From Isoetes taiwanensis (Eukaryota > Streptophyta > Lycopodiopsida > Isoetales > Isoetaceae), in the NCBI GenBank assembly GCA_021234155.1, contig JAJEKV010000041.1, positions 4,266,829 through 4,330,828 on the forward strand: 64,000 nucleotides of DNA. The letters run 5' to 3'. The notes under the pieces were generated by a model. That model was given only the letters and a program-made list of their open reading frames with translations. It was not told the origin of the DNA and ran no database searches. This document shows positions 10,895 through 22,038 of the stretch, piece by piece. Position 1 is the stretch's first letter, and every line of letters starts with the position of its first letter. The translations under genes were made by a program, and so were the position numbers.

Positions 10895-11933
10895 GGTGGG
10901 GGGAGGTAGACGGACTTATAGATGTTCCTCCCCGTTGTATGGGTAAAGGAGGGGGGTAGAGACCTAAAGGCCATCTAGGATTAGATATGCTTCTAGCTAA
11001 AACCCCTTAAATCCCATTAGATGTGGCCTGTGCACAAGAGCCCACCTGGCTGTGGAGGCTATGATGTGATCATTAAGCACTAGACAACGGGTACCATGGT
11101 GAAGCGGGGGTGGAGCCTTGCTGAGCGCGGCTACTGGGGCTTCTACAGTGTGCTAGACTTATAGTTGGTCATCGCGGGTGGCCGGGTATGGGTCCTAGGT
11201 CACAGGGCGGGTCCCAAAAGGACAGCCCCGACTCGATGGGTGAACCAGGCGGCCCATGGATTTTGGGGGGTTTAAGTCGGGTACGGATGCGTGTGCACCG
11301 AGGTGGCACGTTTCCTCTAGCACACCCATATCCATTGTGCCCGAGGAGGAGACGCCTCCCTAACCTGCCTCATCAGACCAGAGAGATGTACCCCGGAGTA
11401 GTTTCATAGGGTGAATTCATGAGATTGCATCTCCGGGAGGCTACAATCACGTCATAGCATGTTTCAGCCTATCTGCAAAGTGTGCACAGGAGGGGCAGAT
11501 GGAATGGACTACCCTAGCCATTATTCTATGCCAGCCAATGCCATTGTCATTATTCCGTCTGCTGTTATCCAGAGGCCATGGCTGTCAGTTGACCCCCATG
11601 AATCTGAGCCCGGGGTAGAATCCTCATTTATGAAGCATTTCCTTTGTTATGTTGGCATCATATTGTTATTCATATTGATGATGATGGGCCACCCTTCATG
11701 GTGGCATATTATTGATTTGTATTGTTGCTAGGTGCTAATTAACATGTATGTATGCTTCCGCTATATAGGATTCCCATAGAAGGCATGGGACGAATGACGC
11801 CTCCGTGTCCTTTACCCAAACACTTGGCCATCACAAGTGACCGGAGGGCCTTTCCGTGGTGATGGAGTCACCATGAGAGGGGAATTTCCCGTACTTATGT
11901 GATGGGAGCATCGTATAGGTTCGGGGAGCGTCA
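10895..11933 (+). repeat. LTR, nearly complete at its 3' end
   Basis: Positions 10930-11420 match the internal part of the LTR of copy 2 (about 23500-23930), starting with a GGGGGGTAGAGAC block. Positions 11408-11933 match the LTR 3' half, including TGTGCACAGGAGGGGC and ATGTATGCTTCCGC. It ends GGGGAGCGTCATA, close to the CGTCACA end of copy 1. It has no polypurine tract or pol beside it in the same orientation. It is either a truncated solo LTR or one broken by rearrangement with the antisense remnant. Confidence 0.7.
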
Positions 11934-12130
11934 TATAATTTGCATCTCTTCATCATCTTACTGGGACTGGTTGTAATCATCCACATTGGAGCTATGGATA
12001 GGACTACTAGGTGGGGGCATTTGATCTATCCCAAGGGATATTTCTCGAGTGCAAACCCAAATTGGGCTTAGACCTCACCTCATCCGCAATTTGTTCCTCA
12101 CTTGTAGCCTTTTTTTCTTCATCTCCTCAC
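11934..12130. other. Short gap with no recognised feature
   Basis: The sequence between the LTR end and the coiled-coil remnant shows no ORF or repeat that I can support. Confidence 0.5.
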
Positions 12131-12421
12131 TCAATAGCCTTTGAAAACCAAAAACACTAGCAACTCTGGACAGACCCCTACAATACATGAAGTTCTTAGT
12201 CTAGCAGTACAAGCCTCAAAAGCAGCATCAACCTTCTTCTTGCTCCCCCTTTCTACCATATTCTGGTGTGCCCTTTTGGCAGCCTCTTCACTTTCAACCT
12301 TCCTCCTGTCACTCTCAATCTTCCAAGCTGCCAGTTGCTCTTTCCTCTCCTTTTCAGCCTCAACCCTTCTAGCCTTTTCAGCTACTAAGCAGGGTAATAA
12401 AGAGTGGCTAAAATTTGCCAA
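12131..12421 (-). pseudogene. Charged coiled-coil coding remnant
   Basis: The minus-strand frame contains about 70 residues rich in E, K, R and A, such as EKARRVEAEKERKEQLAAW and RRKVESEEAAKRAHQNM, typical of a single alpha helix or coiled coil. There is no obvious start or continuation. It may be a captured gene fragment or part of a transposon-encoded protein. I do not recognise the family. Confidence 0.35.
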
Positions 12422-13375
12422 ACGGCGATGTTTCAGACCTTTAGTAAAATTCCGTAGCTAAAGTTTATAAGGGTCCAAAAAAAAAAAAGCCATTCTAAAA
12501 GGGAAAAACATTTGGAGGTTTAGGGTTTAGCCGGGGTTGATTGTAGCATTAGCGTGCTGAGCACATCTTTATTTTAGAAATAGCCATTGGCTATCAAGAT
12601 CTTGTCATTTGTCCCTGGATTCTCATTTGCAAGCATTGGATTCAATGCAAAATTAGCAGTAGGTAACTTATTGTTTCGATTTTGCAATCTATTTAGCATC
12701 AGGTAATCAACCATAAACACCACCAATTGACAAAGTATTCGTCAAGTATTTCATCTACAAACAACTTCAACTGGCCAAGCTTCTGGAGGCACAAATTTCA
12801 AGTTCTATGCAAATTTGGGCTCCGGAACAACAAGCTTATGTAAGTCTTAATCTAGAAACAATAAAGTTTCCGATCCAATGATTTTCATATCAATTTTCAG
12901 ATCCTTTTAAAGAGTTAAATCATTGTGTCTTTTGTATTTGCCATATATTGTGCCTCTATGAATGCACTTAATATCATATCTGTACTTTAATACTGCAGAT
13001 AAAACTGCACTTTCTTTACAGATCTATTATGATTTTTATTTGGGTTGTGAGTAATGGTTAGAGACGATTGAACATCAAATTCTCATGGGAAAGCCATTGG
13101 AAAATGTTTATGCTGCACCATTTTTTTTTTTTTTTTTTTTTTTTTGGCAGTAAGTCAATGCAATATTATTTAAGCATTTATTGGCATGTAACTTATTTAT
13201 CTATTGATAAATAATGTCCTTCGCAAAAATTGAAATTAACATTCTGATTTTTGTGCTTTGTTTCCTAGCATCATCACAATGTATATCTGAATCAACGCTC
13301 TATCAAGAACAGGTTGGTTAGCAAGGGAATTCAAATTTATCGTGGCATTCTAATAGGTGTATAATAGAGTGACTA
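12422..13375. other. AT-rich sequence with a poly(T) run
   Basis: No gene is seen. A T-run of about 24 bases sits at about 13122-13145. It could be the reverse complement of a retroposon tail, but I see no matching body. Confidence 0.5.
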
Positions 13376-13920
13376 GTGTGTGGCATCCTGTTCTTATATC
13401 AAAGAATGTCAAGGCAGAGAAGGATTAGTGATTTTGCAATTGCCCCTAAGAACGTACGTCCTAGTTGTGCATTAGATGCAACCCTTGATGTACATCCTAG
13501 TTGTGCATTAGATGCAACCCTTGATAATGATTGCTTGGAACCTTCAAATCACGTCACTTTAAATAGTGCGCCATTTGTTTCTTCTATGTCTTCAGATGAC
13601 ACTGCTTCAAAAGATGCACCACTTCTCACTTCCACGAGCCTGACGAAGAAAAGAAAAAATTCATGGGTTATTGGTCGTTGTTTCAGAGAAGAATAGAGTT
13701 CTCTTACATCGAACAATCAATTATTGATGGCGAAGAGTGGGTGAGGTGCAAGGTATACATATAGGCACACTCATAAGTTATTACTACGCAATGCAAATAT
13801 GATACTATCATGAAGCACCATAGTAAGAAGAGGTTTTTGACACAAGGGGAAGATGATGAGCAACAAGAGATTATTGAATGGGATCCAGACAACAAGCATA
13901 GAAAATAGAATTAGAATTAT
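13376..13920 (+). pseudogene. hAT/ZNF862-like N-terminal remnant
   Basis: The text RQRRISDFAIAP is followed by a low-complexity linker. After a frameshift near 13690 comes protein-like text (FMGYWSLFQRRIEF, EWVRCKVY, YDTIMKHHSKKRF). This resembles the N-terminal zinc-finger area of plant TTF-type, ZNF862-like hAT proteins, by memory only. The linker contains a 36 bp direct duplication at about 13462-13533 encoding PSCALDATLDV twice. The downstream catalytic part is absent. Confidence 0.4.
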
Positions 13921-14049
13921 TGTGCCCTGAGGCCCCTGGACTGATGTAGCATGGGCGAGCTCCCATAGAGTGCTACTAGCACAACATGCTGATACAATGT
14001 AGCCCTTTCTGAGGACTTATCTTGTTTCTTTTTATACCAGCACCCTGCT

Positions 14050-14602
14050 TAAAATCGGCCTCATGACCGTGCGGTGGTGCGTCGCTATCATCAGCTTTCA
14101 GCTGAGCTCTTTTCGGGCCATAATCAGGAGGTTCATAATAGAAGCCCTCTTTCTTCGTGAGCCTCCCGATGTTTGGCTAGTTCTTTTATTGTGTCCCCTC
14201 TTGCTATTAGGATGTGGGCCGGCTGCCCCCATCTTATTTCCCTGTATCTGTTCCTGATGTCTTCGTACACCATACATTCGATGAGCATGTGGCTTTCGTC
14301 TTCCACTTTCCCTGTGTTACAGATTCTGCAGATACGGTTTTCTCTTTCCACTTTCCTCCACTTGTTCTTTTCAATTCTTAGATCATGACTCCCCATTCTA
14401 AATCTTGCCAGTGTGTCCCTTTTTGTTTTTCCTATCAAATTGTCTTTATACATCGGTTGCCCTATGTGGCGCTCGGGGTCATATTGTTTTGGGGCCACTA
14501 TGTTTTTCGAACCATGCTTTCATTGCTATCTCTGTCTTCTCACAGAATGCTTCTAGTAGCTCTAGTAGTCTGCGCATCCCCTTGCTCAGGCATTTTCAGC
14601 GT
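14050..14602 (-). pseudogene. LINE 3' end (C-terminal zinc-knuckle region)
   Basis: The minus strand reads TLARFRMGSHDLRIEKNKW and then CRICNTGKVEDESHMLIEC, the C-x2-C...H...C knuckle at the C-terminus of many non-LTR retrotransposon ORF2 proteins. Upstream, in another frame, is MRRLLELLEAFCEKTE. RT itself is absent, so the copy is 5'-truncated. Its upstream limit abuts the CENH3-like fragment on the other strand. Confidence 0.7.
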
Positions 14603-14842
14603 AGCTTCGGGTTCTTGATCCCCCGTGCACCGTTCGCCCGACTAGTCCGAGAGGTAATTCAATAATACAACACGGAGATGAGGGTGACGGATGAGATGTT
14701 GCTGGCACTGCAAGAGGCAACAGAACAAAAACTAGTGCAACATTTTGAAGATTCAACAGCCTGCACAGTCCATGCAAAGAGAGTGACACTAATGAAGCAG
14801 GACATGCATCTTGCTAGCTACATCAAGGGAGAGAGACCGTAA
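14603..14842 (+). pseudogene. Intronless CENH3-like histone H3 C-terminal fragment
   Basis: One frame reads FLIPRAPFARLVREV, a TAA stop at 14663-14665, then DEMLLALQEATEQKLV, HFEDSTACTVHAKRVTLMKQ and LASYIKGERP, ending with TAA at 14840-14842. This is the histone fold of H3 from the alpha-N helix to the end. LLIPxAPF and the longer, divergent loop are features of centromeric CENH3 rather than canonical H3. The tail and start codon are missing. Plant CENH3 genes have several introns in this region, so an intron-free reading suggests a retroposed fragment. The single in-frame stop makes it a pseudogene. A divergent H3 variant other than CENH3 remains possible. Confidence 0.75.
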
Positions 14843-14988
14843 AATTTTGTAAATAATAGAAAAAAAAATTGTTAATATAAAGAGTTTTTGACAAAGTAAC
14901 ATGTCTAATCTTGTTTAATTGAGTTGAGTTATTGAGTTCTGGCTTTTGTTTTAGTTAAAATGGACACTTTGAGCAAAATTGAGAGGAT

Positions 14989-15055
14989 GTCTCACACGTC
15001 GCGCCAGGAGCGAAAATGAACTTTTCATTTTTGGTTTGGGCGCAACGTGTGAGAC
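14989..15055. repeat. 67 bp hairpin, copy 1
   Basis: The ends GTCTCACACGTCGCGCC and GGCGCAACGTGTGAGAC are near-perfect inverted repeats. The centre contains AAAATGAA and TTCATTTT, also inverted. The whole block can fold into one stem-loop with arms of about 32 bases, allowing G-T pairs. A second copy starts exactly 200 bp later. Confidence 0.85.
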
Positions 15056-15094
15056 CATGCCCCAAAAGTGCCCAAAACAGCTCCAATTCGACCA

Positions 15095-15153
15095 AATAAG
15101 GGGTCAATTCTGCCTAACTCGATGAGTCTAGCAGAATTAGACCCTTACATCAC
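15095..15153. repeat. Imperfect inverted repeat between the two hairpins
   Basis: AAGGGGTCAATTCTGCCTAA near 15097 is approximately the reverse complement of GCAGAATTAGACCCTTAC near 15131-15149. The loop contains CTCGATGAGT. It adds a third potential stem-loop to the same 270 bp region. Confidence 0.55.
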
Positions 15154-15188
15154 TCAAATTGGACAAGTTTAACCCATTTAAAGTCAAT

Positions 15189-15255
15189 GTCTCACACGTC
15201 GCGCCAGGAGCAAAAATGAAACTTTCATTATTGGTCTGGGCGCAACGTGTGAGAC
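15189..15255. repeat. 67 bp hairpin, copy 2
   Basis: This has the same length and ends as the block at 14989-15055, with a few internal substitutions. The flanking sequences of the two copies are dissimilar, so this is not a simple tandem array of 200 bp units. Confidence 0.85.
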
Positions 15256-15444
15256 CTCTCAGCAAATTCTCCACCATGCCATATCCAAATGACCTCCAGT
15301 TTGTTGCAATAGGTTCATTAGCTAATCTTAGCATGCTCAAACAAAAGTAGTCTTCAAATCCTTAATTGGACCTCCTAATAGGTCAGAAATGCCCAACCCC
15401 AATAAATTTCTAAGTCATCCAAAAATTAGTTTTTTTTCCTTGTC

Positions 15445-15453
15445 TATAAATAG
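15445..15453 (+). promoter_or_regulatory. TATA box upstream of the unassigned ORF
   Basis: TATAAATAG lies 113 bases before the ATG at 15566. It is followed by a C-rich stretch suitable for a transcription start and leader. This is a plausible plant core promoter; transcription is not shown. Confidence 0.5.
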
Positions 15454-15565
15454 GCCCCCATTTCCCACTTGACACCCTACAAGTCTGCTCTCGACCCTGT
15501 AGGCGATTTCTCAGCTCCCATAGGCACTCCTGCATCTGTTTGTTAGTCACATCTTCCCCAGAGCA

Positions 15566-17091
15566 ATGGCAACTGCTGACTTCAGGCGATGGTACAGCGC
15601 CAGTGCACATGCAGCTGAGACCAATGTCAACACCATCTTCTAGCTTTTCCAGAAAGAGATTGATGTCCAAGCAACCTTACATGCAACGCCAGCATATAGG
15701 CGAGTTTTAGCTGAGTTCCAAGCTAGGGTAGGTCAGTCCCTAGTACAGCTCCCCCCTTGCACGGGCTATTTTGTTCCCCGCCCATCCCTTCAAGCAGCCT
15801 TGGGTGATGTCCCGAACATTGCCAAGTATTTGACCAACAAGGCACAGAGGTTGCCAGACTACATGGTCCTGACAGTTGACAGGACCAAGTACTTTTCCTA
15901 CACCGCCGCCTTGGCCATATTCCTTTCCCACCGTGCTGAAAACCCAATGGGGGAAACCTCTATTCCTCCCATGGAGGTGGACCCCATAGCATCCTCAGCA
16001 GCAGACCAGATGCTTTTGCAGTACCAGCGAGAGCAGGAAGGAAGAACAGAAGAAGAGGAATCGGACGAGGAAGAGTATACGGAGCTCGACCCAGAAGAAG
16101 AACAACGGCCGCAGAAGAGGAGCTACCCAACTTCGAGCGAAGCCGCCGGACCCTCAGAGTCGCTCCCCCACTAGGGCTAGGCATCACAAGCCTAGCCCCC
16201 ATCATCATTGACGGTGAGGAGTACCTACTCCTCAGCGATATCCAGAACCTCCCCGAATGCAGGGAGAGGGAGTTCCGGCTTGACGAGTTGCTGCACCAAC
16301 TGCGGCAGCAACCAGACTTGGGCGACTTCATCGTCCGGGGAGTCTCAGACTTCCCGCTTCAAGTGAGAGAAGCCGACACCTATACAGGGGAGTCGACTTC
16401 GGACATCCAGGCCTACAGCAACATAAGGCAAATAATGGAAGCTCGAGAACTGCCATCTGAGGAGGAGTTCTATGCCATTCAAGGACGAATGGGGATCCGT
16501 GACAAGACCACGAGCATCTTGATGCCGAGCTCCTCGACACCACCTCGCACAAGAGGAGCAAGAATCGACTTCAGGCGAGTTTCATCGACAATTAGAGACT
16601 ACCAAGAAATCACCGAGGTAGAGATCGATGAATACGCCGGAAGGCATAGAGCGGGAGGCCAAGCAGATGGAGAGTCATCAGCAACACACAATGACAGGTC
16701 GTTAAGGTACTACCTTCCCCTGCTGATGGATGGTAGAATAGCGGTAATACACCGCAAATTCAGTCCCTGGGGCGAAGAAGGAGTGTTTATACTCATTGCA
16801 CTCTCTGGCTTTGGCATGCATGCTCGAATAGCTGCAAATGTCGACTATGCTGTCTTAGTCAAGAGAGCAATGGCACTCGACATCTTCAACTTCGCCGTGC
16901 CCTACCGACAGCAGGGAAGATTGGCAGTAACCGCGGCCTACACCTCCGACCGCAGAGTAGAGGAATTGGTGACAGCCTTACAGGGCGGGACGTCAACCAA
17001 TGTCCTTAGGAACTTGGGACGCTCGGTAGGAACGGCCCAAGTCAAGAAATTTCTAGAGGATTACCCATCCTACCGGCGATTTCAAGAGTAG
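15566..17091 (+). pseudogene. Unassigned ORF of about 508 codons upstream of gag of copy 2
   Basis: The ATG at 15566 opens a frame beginning MATADFRRWYSAS. An in-frame TAG lies at 15641-15643 and the frame closes at 16174. A second frame overlaps it and is open from before 16150 to the stop at 17091, so one indel joins them. The first half ends with a very acidic stretch near 16035-16110. The second half contains RYYLPLLMDGRIAVIHRKF and SYRRFQE at its end. I do not recognise the family. Candidates are an extra retrotransposon ORF upstream of gag, a capsid-like protein of another element, or a captured gene. Its base composition resembles the neighbouring gag. Confidence 0.55.
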
Positions 17092-17225
17092 TTAAAATCT
17101 TGATCCCGGAGGACTTGTATCTAAAAATATTATGTAATAAAAACATTTTGTGCCAATATTTAAAAACTTTGTTGATTGTATTTGGTTCCAAATATTTTGG
17201 CAAATACATGAATACAATAAAGTAA
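17092..17225 (+). other. AT-rich spacer with polyadenylation-like signals
   Basis: The 134 bases between the unassigned ORF and gag are AT-rich and contain AATAAA-like hexamers near 17136 and 17215. No primer-binding site complementary to initiator tRNA-Met is visible. The usual 5' LTR and PBS before gag are therefore missing here. Confidence 0.5.
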
Positions 17226-18585
17226 ATGAATCTAATCGTAAGGCCATGGCCAATTGTGTATGCAGATAGGGAACAAAGAACAATCGAACAAGACAGGAGG
17301 CCCAACAGAGACGAAGAGACACCTGACATGCAACCCATCCCAAGGAACCTGTTCGAAGCATATGGTCCCATGATCCCAGAAGAGGAGATGTCGCAAATGC
17401 GAACGGAACTGGACCAGATAAAGGCTCTACTGGCGGCACAAGCATCATCCGGGCTGCAAACGACACCTCGAAAGTCGGGGAAGGATAAGAAGAGGAGTAA
17501 GAGAAGGAGGTCCCCTAGTACAGAAACCTCCGACTCAAGCTCGGTCTCGGACTCTGAGTCCGAGAAGGAGGCTGAACAAGTGCCGGACCGTAGAGACGGC
17601 AGACAGAAGGACGATAAGGCCTTAGACTACCAGAAGAAGGTAGACTCAGCATTGGGCAATGTATGGAAGGCCCGGAAGCTTGAACAGTTCTCAGGCAAGA
17701 ACAGATCAGGCTTGGAAGCAGAGGCATGGCTTGACGAGATGAGCGAGTATGGCAATGCCTACGGGATGTAAAGATAAGGATAAAGGCAGGGTGGCAACAG
17801 CCAACTTGAAGGGAGCCGCACGCATCTGGTGGAAGGGTTATGCCAAGGCCCATGGCTTAAGCAGAGATGGGTGCAGATTTAAGAAGTTTTCTAAAGCCTT
17901 CAAGCACCATTACGTTCCACGGGAACATAAGTCCAACATGATGCAGCAGTTTTACAGGTTGCAGCAAGGGTACAAAACAGTGCAGAAGTATACTGAGGAG
18001 TTCATGAGACTAAGGCTGTATGTGCCGAAGTTGAGTGAAAAGCACGCAGTGGAGAGCTACATCGAAGGACTGAACGAAGAGATCCGTAAGCTTGTAAGGG
18101 CAATAGACCCCAAGACGGTATCCGAAGCAGAATCCAAAGCAATCAGCTTGCAAGGATCGGGGCCTCAGAACAGCGCACAGAAACAGCCGTACTACCAGGA
18201 TAGAGGCAAGGCAACAGGGAGTTATAGCCCTAGGGCAGCCACCCCAAGTCCAGCAAAATCCCCATATAGTGGCAACCAGGGGAGACAGCAGGAAAGGAAG
18301 CAGGTGTCCTTCAAGGACAAGCAAGAGGGGTCGAACTACCCAAAAGCAGTGCGATCTTTCTTACAAGCAATGCCCAAAGAGAAGAGACAGGAGTGTATAG
18401 AGAAGCAGCTTTGCTTCAGATGCTTCCAACCAGGCCACAGAACGGCGAACTGTCCCTTCGTCATGAGCGCGGCGCTAGCAGAGTTGGGTGAATGGGACAC
18501 TCCGTCTGACGATGACGGCGAGGGAGCACGCGACTACATTCAGGGTGAGTGTCACATTTTCGCCGCCATAGATACAGAACAAGCA
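17226..18585 (+). pseudogene. Gag of chromovirus copy 2
   Basis: Gag starts at the ATG at 17226. An acidic and basic linker follows, with KKRSKRRRSPSTETSDSSS near 17490-17540. The capsid-like region includes WLDEMSEYGNAYGM, and after a frameshift near 17765 ARIWWKGYAKAHGL and YKTVQKYTEEFMRLRLYVP. A basic stretch precedes the intact zinc knuckle CFRCFQPGHRTANCPF at about 18412-18460. Gag assembles the virus-like particle and binds element RNA. One indel separates it from a continuous reading frame. Confidence 0.9.
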
Positions 18586-19254
18586 GAGAACCAGTATAAG
18601 GTAATTTCCACAGTAGGGAAGGCCAAGGCCAAGTCTTTCATAGTCCTGATAGACTCCGGAAGCAGCCACAACTTTGCATCTGCAAGAATGGTTGAGATGT
18701 TGAAGTTGAAACCATTGAAGTCCAAGCCGAGGCCCGTAATCTTGGCAAGCGGAGCAGTAAGACATACGGCAGGGAAGAGGATCAATTTCGACATTGACTT
18801 GCCGGGAATTAATATCCCGATGGGGCCAGAAGTAATGGGCATCGGCAAGTACGACTTGATAATAGGAATGGAGTACCTTGGACCAGCAGGGGCCATCATT
18901 GACTGTGGAAAGCGGAAGGTGACCCTCACAACGCCCGACGACAAAGTTATTGAGATCACAGGTAAAGAAGTTGCTCCCATCATGCAGTGTATGTCTATTA
19001 AGAAGCTGCTCAAGTCAATCAAGAGCGAGCAGGTAGCATACATCTTCAAACTTAAGATTGAAGAACCCGAGTCGGAGGAAAGCAAGGGAGACAAAGTGCT
19101 CAGCAAGTTGCCCAAGCAAATAGCCAACTTGATCACAGAGTTCCACGATCTCTTCCCAGATGAGATCGAGCAACTTCCTCCTTACAGGGGAGTCGAGTGC
19201 GAGATAGCACTCGACCAGGAACCAAGCCGACGAGCAAGGCTCCGTATAGAATGA
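18586..19254 (+). pseudogene. Aspartic protease region of chromovirus copy 2
   Basis: In frame with the zinc knuckle, the retropepsin domain reads FIVLIDSGSSHNFAS near 18640-18680, with DLIIGMEYLGPAGAIIDC near 18850-18905. The active-site triad DSG is intact. The frame then runs into a linker ([15 protein letters not shown]) and closes at 19254 after a frameshift near 19213. Confidence 0.9.
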
Positions 19255-20500
19255 CGACGCAGGAATTGGCAGAGCTAAAGAAGCAATTGCAGGAATTGCT
19301 CGACCTAGGCTTCATTAGACCTAGCGTCTCACCATTTGGGGCACCCATTCTCTTTGCCAAGAAGAAGGATGGCAGCTTGAGGATGTGCATAGATTACAGA
19401 CAACTGAATAAGCACACCATCAAGAACAAGTACGCACTCCCCCGATCGGACGACTTGATGGATCAGCTCCAAGGGGCAAAGGTCTTCTCCAAGATCGATC
19501 TAAGGTCAGGTTACCACCAGATTAGGATAAAGGAAGAAGACATCCACAAAACGGCCTTCAGGACCAGGTATGGGCATTATGAGTTCACGGTAATGCCATT
19601 TGGGCTATCAAACGCCCCAGCTACGTTCATGAGACTCATGAACGACATCTTCAGAGAATTCTTAGACACCTTCGTGGTAGTGTTCTTCGACGACATTCTG
19701 GTGTATAGCAGATCCATTGAAGAACATGCACAACACGTAAGGTGCTCGAGAAGTTGAAGAGGCATCAGTTGTATGCCAAGTTGTCGAAGTGCCACTTCGC
19801 AACAGAGAAGGTGGAATACCTCGCTCATGTGATTTCAGCAGAAGGAATCTCGATGGATCCCGCCAAGATTGAAGCAGTGATCCAATGGCCAGCACCAAAG
19901 AACGTCCACGAGGTCAGAAGTTTCCTCGGCCTAGCAGGGTATTACAGGAAGTTCGTGAAGAACTTCGCAAAGATAGCAGCCCCACTAACAGACTTGACGA
20001 AGGCAGAAAAGGTGAAAAATTGGGCAGACCATTGGCTTAAGAAAGGCCAAGCAGGATTTGAATTGTTGAAAGAAGCTTTAACAACCGCCCCCGTCTTGAC
20101 CCTGCCAGACCCAGAAAAGGACAAGCTAGTGGCGACAGACGCAAGTAAGATAGCCACAGGTGCAGTGCTCATGCAAGAAGAGCGGGTAATAGCATATGAC
20201 TCCAGGAAGATGAACGATGCCGAGACACGCTACCCGACGCACGATCAGGAATTGCTTGCAGTTGTCAGGGCGTTAAGAATCTGGAGGCACTACCTCTTAG
20301 GAAGGAAGTTCCAATTGGACATGGATCACCAGAGCCTCCAATATGTATTCACGCAACCACACCTTAACCTGAGGCAGCGAAGGTGGATGGAGTTTCTCGA
20401 AGAGTATGACTTTGATACAGTCTACAAGCCCGGGAAGCCTAATGTGGTAGCAGATGCACTTTCAAGGCATCCGCTGACAACTAAGTGCATTGCAATACAA
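19197..20500 (+). pseudogene. Reverse transcriptase and RNase H of chromovirus copy 2
   Basis: RT reads from [11 protein letters not shown] through [33 protein letters not shown] and the intact catalytic FFDDILVYS near 19685-19712. A frameshift near 19740 moves the thumb and RNase H into the frame of 19742-20698. There [44 protein letters not shown] and [19 protein letters not shown] are read. RNase H ends with [10 protein letters not shown] near 20465. Two indels prevent a single product. Confidence 0.92.
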
Positions 20501-22038
20501 TTTCGACGCTCTCCAGCGAATTCGGAAAGAAGATTGAAGAAACGTTGCCAACGGATGTGGACTTCAAAGAAGTATGGGCAAGCTTATGCAAGGAAGCGAG
20601 AACAGATAAGGAGAGGGAAACCTTCAAAAATTTTAAGAAGGAAGGAAACCTTCTGTACCATAAGAACAAGTTGTGCGTGCCTGAATCATCTGGAGTAAGA
20701 AAGTTGATCCTCCACGACACCCACAACATCCCAATAGCTGGCCACGCAGGATTCATGAAGACATACTTCAAAGTGCATAGCAGCTACTATTGGCCAGGAA
20801 TGAAGAAGCAGGTAGCTCGCCACATCAAGGAATGTCAGCTATGTCAGCAAACGAAGGCAGAACAGCTTCGAATTCCAGGTGCATTGGAACCATTAGCAAT
20901 GCCAAACGCTAAGTGGGAGGTCGTCAGCATGGACTTCATAACGGGGCTTCCAAGAACAGTAAGAGGGAAGGATGCCTTGATGGTCGTGGTCGACAAGTTG
21001 TAGAAGATGGCCCATTTTGTGCCTTGCAGGACCACGGACACAGCTATGGATACGGCAAAGCTCTTCACCAAAGAAATCTTCAGGCTCCATGGCATGCCAA
21101 GGGAAATTATCTCCGACCGAGATCCGAAGTTCATCAGTGCCTTTTGCCAGGACCTCTTCGCAACGATTCAGACGAAGCTATCCATGAGCATGGCCTATCA
21201 TCCCCAGACAGATGGGCAAACGGAGCGGCCCAACAGAATATTGGAGGATATGCTACGGAACTATGTCTGGAACAAGCAAGGTATGTGGGAAGAGTTTATT
21301 CACTTGGTGGAGTTTGCATATAATAGCATCAAGCAGGAATCATCCCAAATGTCGCCGTTCATGATTAATTACGGCTACCAATGCCTAACTCCAGACACTT
21401 GGCACAACCCCGTGTCAAAAGTGGAAGTTTCGCAGCAAATGTTGGGCGACATGCAGCAGCTCGTGGAAGAAGTTCGAGGATATCTTCTCGCAGCAAGGAG
21501 TCGACAAAAGAGCATCGCCGACAAGCATCGAACAGTCAGAGAGTTCCAAGTTGGCGACGACGTATGGCTCAAGATGAAAGTGAAGCAGGCGAAGCTCCGC
21601 ATCGGAAATTGTAAGAAGCTTGCTTCAAGGTGGGCTGGACCCTTCAGAATAGTCAAGAGAGTAGGTAATCAATCCTATAGGTTGGATCTACCAGCACACC
21701 TAAAGATTCATAAAGTCTTCCACGTGAGTTTGTTGAAGAAGCATACTCCAAATCCAGATGAAGTCTTGGACACTCCAATGATGTTGGAAATGACAGAAGA
21801 GCAGATAGAAATAGTTCCAGAACTGATTCTTGATAAAGCGTTCAAGAAGACAAGGAGATCAGAGTTTCTCCAATACTTGGTCAAGTGGAAACACTTGCCG
21901 GTGGAAGACGCAACATGGGTACTTAAGAGAGATCTGATAAAGCAGTACCCACAGTTTATGGAGCAATGGGACGGCAAGGTCATCTCCGAAGAAATCGGCT
22001 CAGGCATGTCGATTTGTGTAGATTTATGTCTTGTATAG
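20485..22038 (+). pseudogene. Integrase with chromodomain of chromovirus copy 2
   Basis: The HHCC zinc-binding domain (HDTHN...GHAGFMKTYF...CQLCQQTK) lies at about 20715-20860. The DDE core has SMDFITGLP, DRDPKFISAF and YHPQTDGQTERPNR. A TAG at 21001-21003 (TCG in copy 1) splits the core. The chromodomain near 21820-21960 reads FLQYLVKWKHLPVEDATWVL. Readthrough of this single stop would give a full integrase, but upstream frameshifts already block Gag-Pol. Confidence 0.92.

Noticed and set aside
12518-12540. Telomere-like GGTTTAGGGTTTAG
   Set aside because: Only about two units, so no interstitial telomere array.
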